DNA of 64,000 nucleotides from Neolewinella litorea (GCF_004803465.1 NZ_SRSF01000001.1:496501-560500), one strand, 5' to 3'. Shown: positions 55,001 to 63,635, counted from the stretch's first letter. Numbers and translations: made by a program. Notes: generated by a model from the letters alone, not told the origin.

Positions 55001-56572
55001 GAAGTAGTTCGCGATGTGTTGGCTGTGCAGGGAGAGTACTGCTAGCGGGGTGTCGCTGCCCATGGAGCCGATGGGATCCGTGCCCTCCTTGATCATGGGT
55101 TCCAGCAGCACGCTCAGGTCTTCCTTGGTGTAGCCGAACAGCTGGAGGCGGCGAAACAGCGTCTGCTGATCCATGGTTATCTCCGCTTTCCGCGACAGCG
55201 GCAGGTTGTTGATGTCCTGCCGGTATTCATCGAGCCAGTCGCGGTAGGGCAGTCGCTTGCAGATGATTTCCTTGAGTTCCTCGTCACCGATGACGCGGTG
55301 CTCCTGCAGGTCGGCCACCAAAATCCGGCCGGGCTGCAGCCGACCCTTTTTGACCACCTTGCGCTGATCGACCTTGAGGGCACCGGCTTCGGAGGCTACG
55401 ATCAGGGTATTATCGTTCAACAGGCAGTAGCGGCTGGGACGCAGTCCGTTGCGGTCAAGCGTAGCTCCTACCAGGATGCCGTCGGTGAAGCAGATGGAGG
55501 CGGGACCGTCCCAGGGTTCCATCAGGGCTTTACTGTACTCGTAGAAGGCCTTCTTGAAGTCGGGCATGGCTTCGTCGTGCTGCCAGGCCTCGGGAATCAT
55601 CATCATGAGGGCGTGCGGAATGCTGATGCCATTCATCGTGAGGAACTCCAGCAGGTTGTCGAAGTTGGCCGAGTCGGACAAGCTGCTGCCGCAGACCGGA
55701 AAGATCATATTTAGTTCGTCCTCGGTAAACTTGAACGTTTTGCGGATCAGGCTCTCCTTGGACCGCCACCAGTTGACGTTCCCCTGTACAGTGTTGATCT
55801 CTCCGTTGTGGGCGATCATGCGGAAGGGCTGCGCGAGCTTCCACTTGGGCACCGTATTGGTTGAGAAGCGACTGTGCACCAGCGCGATGGCCGATTTGTA
55901 GCTCAGGTCCTGCAGGTCGTTGTAGAACCCAGGCAATTGCCAGGTCGTGAGTTGACCTTTATATACAATGGTCTTGTAGCTGAAGGAACAGAGGTAAAAC
56001 TGGTCGCGCGTTTCCGGGTACGTATCGTGGATTCGGTGAGTAGCAAACTTGCGGAGCACGTAAAGCTTGCGTTCCAGATCGGCGGGTGGCAGGTCGGTGC
56101 GGGGTTTCACGAAGATTTGCTCCATTCGGGGCTGCGCGCCTACGCTGGTGGGGCCCACTTCATCGGCGTCGTGGGGATTTTTCCGGTAGGCAATTACGTC
56201 AAAACCCAGTTCGTCGCAGTAATCCTCAAAGAGGAAGCGGCACCGGCGGCTCAGTTCCTTTTCGGCGGGCAGGAAGAGTTGTCCCACACCGTACTTGCCA
56301 AACTCGGGCAGTTCCTTCCCGAGCGCGGAGAGCTTGCGGCGGAAAAACTCGTCGGGAACTTGTGTAAGGATACCGGCGCCGTCCCCCGAGTTGGGTTCAC
56401 AGCCACAGGCTCCCCGGTGCTCCATGTTGGCCAGCATGCGAAGGGCGTCCTTAACGATGCTGTGTTTGGCTTCTCCGTTCAGGTTGGCTATAAATCCGGT
56501 GCCACAGGCGTCCGACTCCAGGTGCGGGGTGTAGAGGCCAGATTCGCGAGGAGTAGTAGATTGGTACTGCAT
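52019..56572 (-). CDS. gltB: Glutamate synthase large (alpha) subunit
   Basis: 1517 residues, the family's normal length. A 22-residue propeptide precedes the nucleophile C23 in DACGTGFI, which is exposed by self-cleavage for glutamine hydrolysis. The amidotransferase domain (MLANMEHRGACGCEPNSGDG) is followed by the central domain, the FMN-binding synthase domain (RFGVTSHYLTNADELQIKMA, GHDGGTGASPLSS, with 3Fe-4S cysteines CMMRKCHVNTCPVGIATQ), and the C-terminal beta-helix. It makes two glutamates from glutamine and 2-oxoglutarate. gltD follows. A TATCTTCG box (56634-56641, minus strand) could be the promoter. Confidence 0.98.
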   Translation of the reverse strand: MQYQSTTPRESGLYTPHLESDACGTGFIANLNGEAKHSIVKDALRMLANMEHRGACGCEPNSGDGAGILTQVPDEFFRRKLSALGKELPEFGKYGVGQLFLPAEKELSRRCRFLFEDYCDELGFDVIAYRKNPHDADEVGPTSVGAQPRMEQIFVKPRTDLPPADLERKLYVLRKFATHRIHDTYPETRDQFYLCSFSYKTIVYKGQLTTWQLPGFYNDLQDLSYKSAIALVHSRFSTNTVPKWKLAQPFRMIAHNGEINTVQGNVNWWRSKESLIRKTFKFTEDELNMIFPVCGSSLSDSANFDNLLEFLTMNGISIPHALMMMIPEAWQHDEAMPDFKKAFYEYSKALMEPWDGPASICFTDGILVGATLDRNGLRPSRYCLLNDNTLIVASEAGALKVDQRKVVKKGRLQPGRILVADLQEHRVIGDEELKEIICKRLPYRDWLDEYRQDINNLPLSRKAEITMDQQTLFRRLQLFGYTKEDLSVLLEPMIKEGTDPIGSMGSDTPLAVLSLHSQHIANYFKQLFAQVTNPPIDPIRERSVMSLYAMLGSSSNVIEPTAANATYIHLETPILTNDEVAKLRELHHRDFRAGVISMVFPADGQEGRLQAAVEHIRAQAQSMVRSGYNILILSDRDADSHSAPVPSLLALGAVHHHLVELGLRAKTSIVVESGDIRETHHVATLIGYGASAVNPYLAYAALADLHARNVFEEEGYELKDVIKIYRKAVGKGILKIMSKIGISTLQSYQGAQIFEILGLNHKVVDECFRGSISRIEGIGYDGLASEVLVRHRLAYPKEYIPNPKLEVGGVYQWKRRGEAHTFNPKSIHFLQVAARKNDADAYAKYRDAINEQTEKALTLRGLLTFRKGDPIPIEEVEPAEAIMKRFATGAMSFGSISWEAHTTLAIAMNKIGARSNSGEGGEDEIRFELDEKGRNMRSAIKQVASGRFGVTSHYLTNADELQIKMAQGAKPGEGGQLPGHKVDDWIGRVRKSTPGVGLISPPPHHDIYSIEDLAQLIFDLKNANRRARINVKLVSKAGVGIIASGVAKAHADAILISGHDGGTGASPLSSIRHAGLPWELGLAESHQTLVRNRLRDRVTLQTDGQLRTGRDLVIATLLGAEEYGVATAALIVEGCIMMRKCHVNTCPVGIATQNAELRKRFTGDPEHVINFFRFLAEDMRSIMAELGFRTVNEMVGRVEHLKMNSEVEHWKYRSLDLSPILYKEVADESVGLYKRVEQDHGISDVLDRRLITSAKLALEELESVTGSFDIKNTDRSVGAMLSNEISRRFHGEGLPDGTIRFRFRGSAGQSFGAFSAKGIEFLLEGEANDYFGKGLSGARLIVVPDRVSTFDPHENIIIGNVAFYGATSGEAYIKGMAGERFAVRNSGVKAVVEGLGDHGCEYMTGGVVVVLGETGKNFGAGMSGGMAYVYDPSRTFKKRLNTEMVDLEDLNDFDRKLLKQMVRNHFAYTSSKRALDMLNAWEDQEHHFVKVMPRDYKAVLEQRDQQPDVQVKVAELV

Positions 56573-56983
56573 AGACGGTTGGGGTAGCTGAAGAAGAAGG
56601 CGAGGGCCGGGTGCTTACCCTTAGCTCGGATCCCGAAGATATCCCTCCACCCCCGCCCCAGCAATGTTCCACGAGTTTAAAACCTGGGTATTTACGCCAG
56701 CAAACGTCCCGCAGAACAATCGTTGTGCACACAAACATCTTTTATAGTTTTGCAATTGCGTAATAAGCGTAATTTTAATTCTACGATTACACTAGTTAGC
56801 AAAATATGTATTGATCAGCTTCGACACCTCTGCTTTACGATGCAGATTGCCAATGGGTAATAGCCGACCGGTACGTAGCGCCGCGCCCTAATTTCTGAAA
56901 TGTTCCACGCAACTATTCCGTGGGTCGAACGTTCGTTTCTCCGCGCTCTTGTTGCTATATTTGCCCAAATCCAAACAAGCTGT
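56573..56983. promoter_or_regulatory. Divergent gltB / MazG-like promoter region
   Basis: The 411-bp gap has no gene. It contains an AT-rich core (about 56740-56800) with two short palindromes, TGTGCACA (within 56724-56731) and GCAATTGC (56752-56759). These could bind a nitrogen or other regulator of gltBD; no known operator is recognised. The part 56900-56983 is in frame with the MazG-like gene but lies upstream of its promoter box. Confidence 0.4.
56956..56963 (+). promoter_or_regulatory. -7 box TATATTTG of the MazG-like gene
   Basis: A perfect TAnnTTTG, 20 nt before the ATG at 56984. It rules out translation from the earlier in-frame ATG at 56900. Confidence 0.6.
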
Positions 56984-57448
56984 ATGAAAAGCCCTGACGC
57001 GCTGTCCGCGGTAGCCGAATTTCACCGCACGTTTCGCGTACCCGTTTGTACGGCACCCGCGATCCCGCCCCCCGATCGGTGCCAGTTGCGCGTCAACCTT
57101 CTGCAGGAGGAGCTGAATGAGCTGCAAGCGGCCATCGAGGCCGGTGACATAGTAGAGGTGGCCGATGCACTGGCCGATCTGCAGTACGTGCTGAGCGGCG
57201 CGGTGCTGGAATTCGGCCTGGGCGATAAATTCAAGGCCCTCTTCGATGAAGTACACCGCTCAAACATGAGCAAGACCTGCGCCACGGAGGCCGAAGCGGA
57301 GGCCACAATAGAACATTATCGGCAGCTGGAACAGGAAGGGCGCGTGGAACAAAGTGGGGCCCACTACCTCGTGTACCGCAATGCGGACAACAAGGTTCTC
57401 AAGAACATAAACTACTCTCCCGCCGACCTGGCCGGTCAACTACGCTAA
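56984..57448 (+). CDS. MazG-like nucleotide pyrophosphohydrolase
   Basis: 154 residues from the ATG at 56984 (MKSPDALSAVAEFHRTF). The all-alpha NTP pyrophosphatase signature is present: QEELNELQAAIEAGDIVEVA (E-x-x-E pairs) with ADALADLQYVL completing the E...D metal site. The C-terminal part (LVYRNADNKVLKNINYSPADL) resembles the single-domain 'MazG-like / Cof-associated' subgroup rather than E. coli MazG, which has two domains. It hydrolyses NTPs or dNTPs to monophosphates; the substrate is unknown. The pcm gene starts 1 nt after its stop. Confidence 0.87.
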   Translation: MKSPDALSAVAEFHRTFRVPVCTAPAIPPPDRCQLRVNLLQEELNELQAAIEAGDIVEVADALADLQYVLSGAVLEFGLGDKFKALFDEVHRSNMSKTCATEAEAEATIEHYRQLEQEGRVEQSGAHYLVYRNADNKVLKNINYSPADLAGQLR

Positions 57449-57449
57449 A

Positions 57450-58100
57450 ATGGAAGATGGTTTCCGACACCGCGGGCAGCGTAAACGGCTGATCGAGAAG
57501 CTCCGCAAAAAGGGCGAATTCGACGATCGGGTGCTCGATGTCATGGCCAATATCCCCCGCCACGCATTTCTGGAAAGCAGCTTCAGCGACTGGGCGTACC
57601 GCGACGAGCCCTTTCCAATCGACTGCGAGCAAACCATCTCACAACCCTCGACGGTAGCCTGGCAGACCACTGCCCTGCAACTGCTGCCGCGCCAACGCGT
57701 CCTCGAGATCGGCACCGGGTCAGGGTATCAGGCAGCCGTACTTTCGCTGTTGGGCGGGCGGGTTTTTACCGTTGAGCGGCATAAACCCCTGTATAAGAAG
57801 GCGAAACTCACGCTGAAAAAATTGCGGCTGGACCGCGGTATCCGCTTTTTCCTCCGTGACGGCAATCGGGGATTGCCCGAAATGGCGCCCTACGACCGCG
57901 TTCTGGTGACTGCGGGAGCTACGGAAGTGCCGAAGCCGCTGCTGGAGCAACTGACCATCGGGGGAATTCTGGTTATACCCGTAGGACCGGAAAATGAAAT
58001 TCAGCAATTGCTGCGAATCACCCGCCGCTCGGCGGATGCTTACGAGGAAGAAAAACTTGGATTGTGCCGCTTCGTACCCTTCCGGAGCGGATTGGCTTAA
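57450..58100 (+). CDS. pcm: Protein-L-isoaspartate O-methyltransferase
   Basis: 216 residues. Family features: IPRHAFL near the start, the substrate loop ISQPSTVAW, SAM motif I VLEIGTGSGYQAAVL, and TAGATEVPKPLLEQL. It methylates isoaspartyl residues to start their repair. It follows the MazG-like gene with a 1-nt gap; both are house-cleaning enzymes, so the pairing makes sense. Its stop TAA shares the palindrome TTAA with the stop of the converging serine hydrolase gene. Confidence 0.95.
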   Translation: MEDGFRHRGQRKRLIEKLRKKGEFDDRVLDVMANIPRHAFLESSFSDWAYRDEPFPIDCEQTISQPSTVAWQTTALQLLPRQRVLEIGTGSGYQAAVLSLLGGRVFTVERHKPLYKKAKLTLKKLRLDRGIRFFLRDGNRGLPEMAPYDRVLVTAGATEVPKPLLEQLTIGGILVIPVGPENEIQQLLRITRRSADAYEEEKLGLCRFVPFRSGLA

Positions 58101-60034
58101 ACGGGTTGGTAGGACTCAAAAGAGTGCAGCGCCCGGTATACGTCCCGGTGCACGCGCGAGCGTACGCCGGTTTGCATAAATTTCTTGTTCTCGGGATCGG
58201 GGTAGGTGCGATTCGTCAGAAGTACGAATACCAGGTCCGTATCGGGGTCCGCCCAAACGCAAGTGCCCGTAAAACCGGTGTGCCCAAAAGTGCGGGCAGA
58301 GGCCCCCGCGTCGGTGATGCTTCCGTAACCCCGCTCCAGTCGGTCGAACCCCAGCGCGCGGTAGTTGTAGGGCCCCTGTTCGGTGAACAGCTGTACGGTC
58401 TTTTCCGACACCAGCTGTTGCCCCCCGTAGGAGCCACCGTCGATCAGAAGCTGAAAGAGGCGGGCCAAATCGGTAGCGTTACCGAAAAGTCCGGCGTGAC
58501 CGGCGACCCCACCCAGTAGAGCGGCTCCTTCATCGTGGACATATCCCCGTACTTCACCGCGGTTAATCCACCGGTCTACGATAGTAGGCACCAGTTGCCG
58601 GGGGGCAAAGCGCTCCAGTGGACGAAAGGCGAGGTGGCGCAAACCCATCGGCTCGAAGAACTCCTGGTTTACGTATTCATCCAGCCCAAGCCCGGTAACC
58701 GACTCAACGACAAACTGTAAGAGTACGTAGTTGATGTCGCTGTAGCGGTGAATGGGTGTGCGAGTGTAGGGCACTTTCGCCAGATCCTGCCGTAGGCGCC
58801 GGGGGACATCACCATCCAGCCACCGGGACTCACTGAGGCGTAAGGGGTGGCGCTCATCGGCGGTATCGGCGACGTAGGGGGCGTGGATGTAGGTGTAAAG
58901 GGGCAGACTCGGATCGAGCCCGGTATGGTGCGTAAGTAGTTGGTCGATGCGGTAGCGGCCGGGTACCTGACGCTTGTATTCCGGGAGATAGTCGCTCACC
59001 CGGGCCTGCAAATCAAGGCGGCCTTCATCGTAGAGCTTCATCACCGCCAGTGTAGTGGCGGCGGCCTTGGTGACCGAAGCCAGGTCGTAAAGGTCGCTTA
59101 CCCTTACCGCCTCGCCGCCCCGGTATTTGTGGTTGCCGTAGGCGCGTTCGTAGACCACGTGACCGTCCTTCAGTACCGTCAGCTGGGCACCCGGCGTGGC
59201 CTGGTAACGTACGGCACGGTTGAGGGTATGGTCGACGCTGGCCAGCTCAGACCGGTCGATGCCCAAAACCTCGGGCTCGCGGAATCCCTGCCGCGTCTCC
59301 GGGAGATCCACACCCGCACCACCTGGTAGGCGACCAAAGAGTGCTTGCGCCCCGAACAGGGACTGCGCCACGAAGGCTTCGCTTTCCTTACTTCGCAGCG
59401 GGGTATTGATCAAACCCCAATCGTCAGGTACCGTATCCAGCAACTCAGCGTCGCCGAAATGGACCAGGGTGTAATCGCCAATGGTGTAGAGTGACTCGTA
59501 CCAGTCGTCGTTGGACAACCCGCCGGGTGGGTCGGTGGCCACTACTACGGTCGGAAGTGCGGGTGCGGCGGCGAGCGCGGGAGCAAGCCGATCGGAGAAG
59601 GCAATCTCCTGTACGTCGGTAAACCGGCGGGCCATGCGGAGAAAACGGTCCGGACGCTGACCGGCGGGATAGATCACCCGAACGGGATGATCGGTGGCCA
59701 GGGGTAGTTTCCGACCGGGGTTACCGACGAGTACCGTCTGCGCCAGGAGGCGGGAGCGGCGATCCACGTCGCCGGCAACGTTCAGGCTCTCGTAGGGCCA
59801 GCCCTCGGTAAGGGTAAGGGTGTCCGATCCGGGAATCGTGTGGAGGGTGGACAATGTCGCCTCATCCACCTTTGGCTCAATGCGTATCTCCTTTGTATCC
59901 TCCTTTTGAACTTCGGGTGAGAAGAGGCTCGTTACCCATTCAATGACCCACTCTCCCCAGCCGGCGGACGATTCCGAAGCGGCTGCGGAAAACAATGAGA
60001 GGCAGGCAATGGCAGTAAGTAACAAGGATTTCAT
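58097..60034 (-). CDS. Exported serine hydrolase (class C beta-lactamase fold) with GH3-type C-terminal domain remnant
   Basis: 645 residues from the ATG at 60034. The signal peptide is MKSLLLTAIACLSLFSAAAS. Residues about 75-250 resemble the post-catalytic domain of GH3 enzymes, ending in AQSLFGAQALFGRLPGGAGV. The rest is a serine beta-lactamase/esterase domain with S320-V-T-K323 (YDLASVTKAAATT), Y430-S-D (HRYSDINYVLLQ) and a late GHTGFTGT box. In Bacteroidota this pair of domains usually follows a full GH3 catalytic domain in proteins near 1000 residues; here that domain is absent and the upstream DNA holds rmuC instead. It may act on peptidoglycan-derived esters or amides (inference). Confidence 0.86.
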   Translation of the reverse strand: MKSLLLTAIACLSLFSAAASESSAGWGEWVIEWVTSLFSPEVQKEDTKEIRIEPKVDEATLSTLHTIPGSDTLTLTEGWPYESLNVAGDVDRRSRLLAQTVLVGNPGRKLPLATDHPVRVIYPAGQRPDRFLRMARRFTDVQEIAFSDRLAPALAAAPALPTVVVATDPPGGLSNDDWYESLYTIGDYTLVHFGDAELLDTVPDDWGLINTPLRSKESEAFVAQSLFGAQALFGRLPGGAGVDLPETRQGFREPEVLGIDRSELASVDHTLNRAVRYQATPGAQLTVLKDGHVVYERAYGNHKYRGGEAVRVSDLYDLASVTKAAATTLAVMKLYDEGRLDLQARVSDYLPEYKRQVPGRYRIDQLLTHHTGLDPSLPLYTYIHAPYVADTADERHPLRLSESRWLDGDVPRRLRQDLAKVPYTRTPIHRYSDINYVLLQFVVESVTGLGLDEYVNQEFFEPMGLRHLAFRPLERFAPRQLVPTIVDRWINRGEVRGYVHDEGAALLGGVAGHAGLFGNATDLARLFQLLIDGGSYGGQQLVSEKTVQLFTEQGPYNYRALGFDRLERGYGSITDAGASARTFGHTGFTGTCVWADPDTDLVFVLLTNRTYPDPENKKFMQTGVRSRVHRDVYRALHSFESYQPV

Positions 60035-60092
60035 CGGGTATAGGAACGTCGGGTAATTCAACAGTATTGCAGCCGGATCGCAGACGAGGTGG

Positions 60093-60100
60093 TACCTTGC
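60093..60100 (+). promoter_or_regulatory. -7 box TACCTTGC of rmuC
   Basis: It ends 4 nt before the ATG at 60105, which again leaves no leader. It also overlaps the upstream region of the divergent serine hydrolase gene. Confidence 0.5.
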
Positions 60101-60104
60101 CGTC

Positions 60105-61442
60105 ATGGAAGCATCCGCCGCCCTACCCTACTTCTATGCTACCGGCCTTGGTATTATAATGGGGTCGGCCCTGGCTTGGTTTTATGTCCGCTACACCATG
60201 AGCCGCACCCACCTTGCCCTGGATGAGGTAAAGCGCGATTATGTCGGCCGCGAGCTGTACGAGCAGGTACGCAGCGATGCGGACCTGAGTTACGAGAACC
60301 TGCAGGAGCGCATCGCCTCGGAATCCGAGCTCCGCTCCCGCCTGGCTACCCTCTCAGCTCACCACGAAAACCTGCAGGGTAAGCTCGACCACCAGCAGGA
60401 AGAAATGAAGCGCTTGCAGGAGGTGTCGGTGGCCCAGTTCGAGCGCACCGCCGACCGGTTGCTCGAAGAGAAAAGCGTGCGGTTCTCTCAACAGAACGTC
60501 CAGCAACTCAATGGTCTACTTACGCCCCTAAAGGAGCGCATTAAGGGATTCGAGGACCAGATCGAAAAGCGGTTCCTGGAGGAAACCCGCGACCGCGTAA
60601 GCTTGCGGACCGAGATCCAGAACCTCCAGCAGCTCAACCAAAAGATCAGCGCAGAGGCCAACAACCTCGCTGGCGCCCTGCGGGGCAGCAACAAGACCCA
60701 GGGCGACTGGGGTGAATGGCAACTTCTCACCCTGTTGGAGGCCAGCGGACTGCAGGCCGGGGTACATTTCGTGGCACAGGCCAGTTACCAAGACGAGGAC
60801 GGACGGCAGAAAAGGCCAGATTTCGTGATCAACCTGCCGGAGAACAAGCACCTCGTGGTAGACTGCAAGGTGTCCCTGAACGCTTACGAACGCTACTGCA
60901 GCTGTGCGGAAGACGATGTCCAGCAGCGCCGTACCGAGGCCGCCGCCCACCTGCGCAGCCTGCGCCAGCACGTAGCGGATCTGGCCTCCAAGAATTACAC
61001 CCGCCTTTATCAGATCAACTCGCCGGACTACCTTCTCCTCTTCGTCCCCATCGAACCGGCCCTCGGTCTGGCGCTGAATACGGATCAGGACCTCTTCCTG
61101 GAAGCCCTCAACCGCAACATTGTGCTGGTCACGCCCTCGACGCTGCTGGCCACCCTCCGCACCGTAAGCTACATCTGGAAGCAGGAAAACCAGAAGAAGA
61201 ACGTACTGGAGATCGCCCGACAGAGCGGGTTGCTTTACGACAGCTTTGTGGCCTTTACTGATGACCTGCAGAAGGTAGGTCACCGCCTCGATCAGGCCCA
61301 CGCCTCTTACCAGGCGGCCTTCAACAAGCTCAGCTCCGGTGGTAAATACGGTGCCACCCTCATCGGGCGGGCGGAAAAACTGCGGCGCCTGGGTGCGAAA
61401 ACCAAAAAACGGCTCGACAACCACCTGCTCGAGGAGGAATGA
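60105..61442 (+). CDS. rmuC: DNA recombination protein RmuC
   Basis: 445 residues. An N-terminal transmembrane helix (YFYATGLGIIMGSALAWFYV) is followed by a long coiled coil (about 35-180). The RmuC core has GSNKTQGDWGEWQLLTLLE, RPDFVINLPENKHLVVDCKV, and the C-terminal VTPSTLLATLRTVSYIWKQE. The restriction-endonuclease-like residues D and K in PDF/DCK are kept. RmuC limits recombination at inverted repeats in E. coli. It is a single gene; the CoA-transferase pair starts 92 nt later. Confidence 0.95.
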   Translation: MEASAALPYFYATGLGIIMGSALAWFYVRYTMSRTHLALDEVKRDYVGRELYEQVRSDADLSYENLQERIASESELRSRLATLSAHHENLQGKLDHQQEEMKRLQEVSVAQFERTADRLLEEKSVRFSQQNVQQLNGLLTPLKERIKGFEDQIEKRFLEETRDRVSLRTEIQNLQQLNQKISAEANNLAGALRGSNKTQGDWGEWQLLTLLEASGLQAGVHFVAQASYQDEDGRQKRPDFVINLPENKHLVVDCKVSLNAYERYCSCAEDDVQQRRTEAAAHLRSLRQHVADLASKNYTRLYQINSPDYLLLFVPIEPALGLALNTDQDLFLEALNRNIVLVTPSTLLATLRTVSYIWKQENQKKNVLEIARQSGLLYDSFVAFTDDLQKVGHRLDQAHASYQAAFNKLSSGGKYGATLIGRAEKLRRLGAKTKKRLDNHLLEEE

Positions 61443-61534
61443 TGATATTGTGGTCGATTGGCCCGGGAAGGTTTCCGCCACGTATTGTATACTGTCCCGG
61501 TCTTGCCTTATTGACCTAACCGAAACTAACGATC

Positions 61535-62224
61535 ATGCAAAAACGCGTATCCGACGCACGCGCCGCCATCGCGGGAATCACCGATGGCATGACCCTCATG
61601 CTGGGGGGCTTTGGCCTCTGCGGCATTCCCGAAAAATGTATTGCTGCCCTCGCTGAAAGCGGGATCAAGAATCTGACCTGTATATCCAACAATGCTGGGG
61701 TTGACGACTTCGGACTTGGCTTGCTGCTCCAGAGCCGTCAGATCCGCAAGATGATCGCCAGCTACGTGGGGGAAAATGCCGAGTTTGAACGTCAGATGCT
61801 TAGCGGTGATCTGGAAGTGGACCTTATCCCCCAGGGTAGCCTGGCCGAACGCTGTCGCGCAGGCGGTGCCGGCATTCCCGCCTTTTTCACTCCCGCCGGT
61901 TACGGCACCGAAGTCGGGGAAGGCAAAGAAGTCCGGGAGTTCAACGGCAAACCCCACATCCTGGAAATGGCCCTGACCGCCGACTTCGCCATCGTCAAGG
62001 CGTGGAAAGGCGATACCGACGGCAACCTGATCTACAAGGGCACGGCCCGCAACTTCAACCCCGTCATGGCCACCGCCGGCCGCATCACCATCGCCGAAGT
62101 AGAGGAACTGGTGGAACCCGGTGAACTGGACCCCAATCAGATTCACACCCCCGGCGTGTTCGTCCAGCGCATCTTCCAGGGCGAGAATTATGAAAAACGC
62201 ATCGAAAAACGTACAACCCGCTAA
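61535..62224 (+). CDS. scoA: 3-oxoacid CoA-transferase subunit A
   Basis: 229 residues. The family blocks are [50 protein letters not shown] and [16 protein letters not shown]. It is one half of a succinyl-CoA:3-oxoacid CoA-transferase; with subunit B, 3 nt downstream, it swaps CoA between succinyl-CoA and acetoacetate for ketone-body or branched-chain degradation. AtoD-type specificity for acetyl-CoA cannot be fully excluded. Confidence 0.94.
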   Translation: MQKRVSDARAAIAGITDGMTLMLGGFGLCGIPEKCIAALAESGIKNLTCISNNAGVDDFGLGLLLQSRQIRKMIASYVGENAEFERQMLSGDLEVDLIPQGSLAERCRAGGAGIPAFFTPAGYGTEVGEGKEVREFNGKPHILEMALTADFAIVKAWKGDTDGNLIYKGTARNFNPVMATAGRITIAEVEELVEPGELDPNQIHTPGVFVQRIFQGENYEKRIEKRTTR

Positions 62225-62227
62225 GCC

Positions 62228-62887
62228 ATGCTAGATAAAACCGGAATCGCTAAAAGAATTTCCCGTGAGCTCCACGATGGCTGGTACGTCAACCTGGGCA
62301 TCGGCATCCCCACCCTGGTAGCCAACTTCGTGCCCGAGGGCATTGACGTCACCTTCCAGTCCGAAAACGGCATCCTCGGCATGGGCCCCTTCCCCACGGA
62401 GGAGGAGGTCGACGCCGACCTCATCAACGCCGGCAAGCAGACCATCACCGCCCTGCCCGGCGCGGCCATTTTCGACAGTGCCACCAGCTTCGCCATGATC
62501 CGCGGACAGCACATCCAGCTCACGGTTCTCGGGGCCATGGAAGTATCGGATACCGGCGACATCGCCAACTGGAAAATCCCCGGCAAGCTCGTCAAGGGCA
62601 TGGGAGGCGCCATGGACCTCGTAGCCTCGGCCGAGAACATCATCGTGGCCATGATGCACACCAACCGCGCCGGGGAGTCAAAGCTACTACCCGAATGTTC
62701 CCTACCCCTCACCGGCGTTAACTGCGTCAAGAAGATTGTCACCAACTTGGCGGTACTCGACGTTACCCCCGACCGCGGTTTCCGCTTGTTGGAGCGCGCC
62801 CCCGGCGTCAGCGTACAACAAATCAAGGACGCTACCGCCGGTCGGCTCGTTGTTGAGGGTGAAGTGCCGGAAATGCAATTGGACTAA
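62228..62887 (+). CDS. scoB: 3-oxoacid CoA-transferase subunit B
   Basis: 219 residues. It has the catalytic-Glu motif [10 protein letters not shown], the start [20 protein letters not shown], and [20 protein letters not shown]. The Glu forms the CoA-thioester intermediate. It is 3 nt after subunit A, and kdsB follows with a 2-nt gap, so all three are probably one message although kdsB is unrelated in function. Confidence 0.94.
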   Translation: MLDKTGIAKRISRELHDGWYVNLGIGIPTLVANFVPEGIDVTFQSENGILGMGPFPTEEEVDADLINAGKQTITALPGAAIFDSATSFAMIRGQHIQLTVLGAMEVSDTGDIANWKIPGKLVKGMGGAMDLVASAENIIVAMMHTNRAGESKLLPECSLPLTGVNCVKKIVTNLAVLDVTPDRGFRLLERAPGVSVQQIKDATAGRLVVEGEVPEMQLD

Positions 62888-62889
62888 GG

Positions 62890-63627
62890 ATGGTCCTGGC
62901 CGTCATTCCCGCCCGCTTCGCCAGCACCCGGCTGCCCGGCAAACCCCTGGTAGATGTGGGCGGTGAAACGCTGGTGCAGCGCGTTTACGGTGCGGTGCGC
63001 CGGGCGGGCGTGGCGGACGAGGTGGTGGTCGCCACCGATGACCAGCGCATCTTCGATCACGTGATGGAATTCGGGGGGCGGGCCGTTATGACCTCCCCCG
63101 ACCACCTTTCCGGAACCGACCGGGTAGCCGAAGCCGCCCGGCAGTTTCCGGAAGCCACTATCGTCATCAACGTGCAGGGCGACGAACCCTTCCTCACTGC
63201 CGATCAGCTCGCGGCTGTGATCGATCCATTTGCCGACCCCAAAGTATCGGTTGCCACCCTCGCCACGCCGATCCGCGATGAGCATGCCCTGCTCTCCCCG
63301 AACGTGGTTAAGGTCGTCCGCGGCGATGACGGGCAGGCCCTCTATTTCAGTCGCCACGCCATCCCTTACCTCCGCGATGTGCCCATCGGGCGGTGGATTG
63401 ATGCTGGCAAGCACTTTCAGCATATCGGTCTCTACGCCTTCCGCGCGGCATTACTGCAGGAATTGACGGCCCTACCCCCGGCCCCGCTTGAGCGGGAGGA
63501 ATCGTTGGAGCAACTGCGGTGGCTGGCGGGGGGATACCGCATCCACGTGGCCCTGACCGACACACCCAGCCTGGGCATCGATACCCCGGCGGATCTGGAG
63601 GAGGCTATTCGCCGGTTACAGGGATAG
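62890..63627 (+). CDS. kdsB: 3-deoxy-manno-octulosonate cytidylyltransferase
   Basis: 245 residues. Motifs of CMP-Kdo synthetase: VIPARFASTRLPGKPLVDVG, VVVATDDQRIF, SGTDRVAEA, INVQGDEPFLTADQLAAVI, YFSRHAIPYLRD and KHFQHIGLYAFRAALLQEL. It activates Kdo with CTP for lipopolysaccharide core synthesis, which marks a Gram-negative envelope. It starts 2 nt after scoB. The palindromic repeat cluster begins 9 nt after its stop. Confidence 0.97.
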   Translation: MVLAVIPARFASTRLPGKPLVDVGGETLVQRVYGAVRRAGVADEVVVATDDQRIFDHVMEFGGRAVMTSPDHLSGTDRVAEAARQFPEATIVINVQGDEPFLTADQLAAVIDPFADPKVSVATLATPIRDEHALLSPNVVKVVRGDDGQALYFSRHAIPYLRDVPIGRWIDAGKHFQHIGLYAFRAALLQELTALPPAPLEREESLEQLRWLAGGYRIHVALTDTPSLGIDTPADLEEAIRRLQG

Positions 63628-63635
63628 CTACTTTG

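Noticed and set aside
56900-56983. Longer N-terminus of the MazG-like protein starting at 56900
   Set aside because: A perfect TATATTTG promoter box lies inside this extension, and the family's N-terminus aligns with the ATG at 56984.
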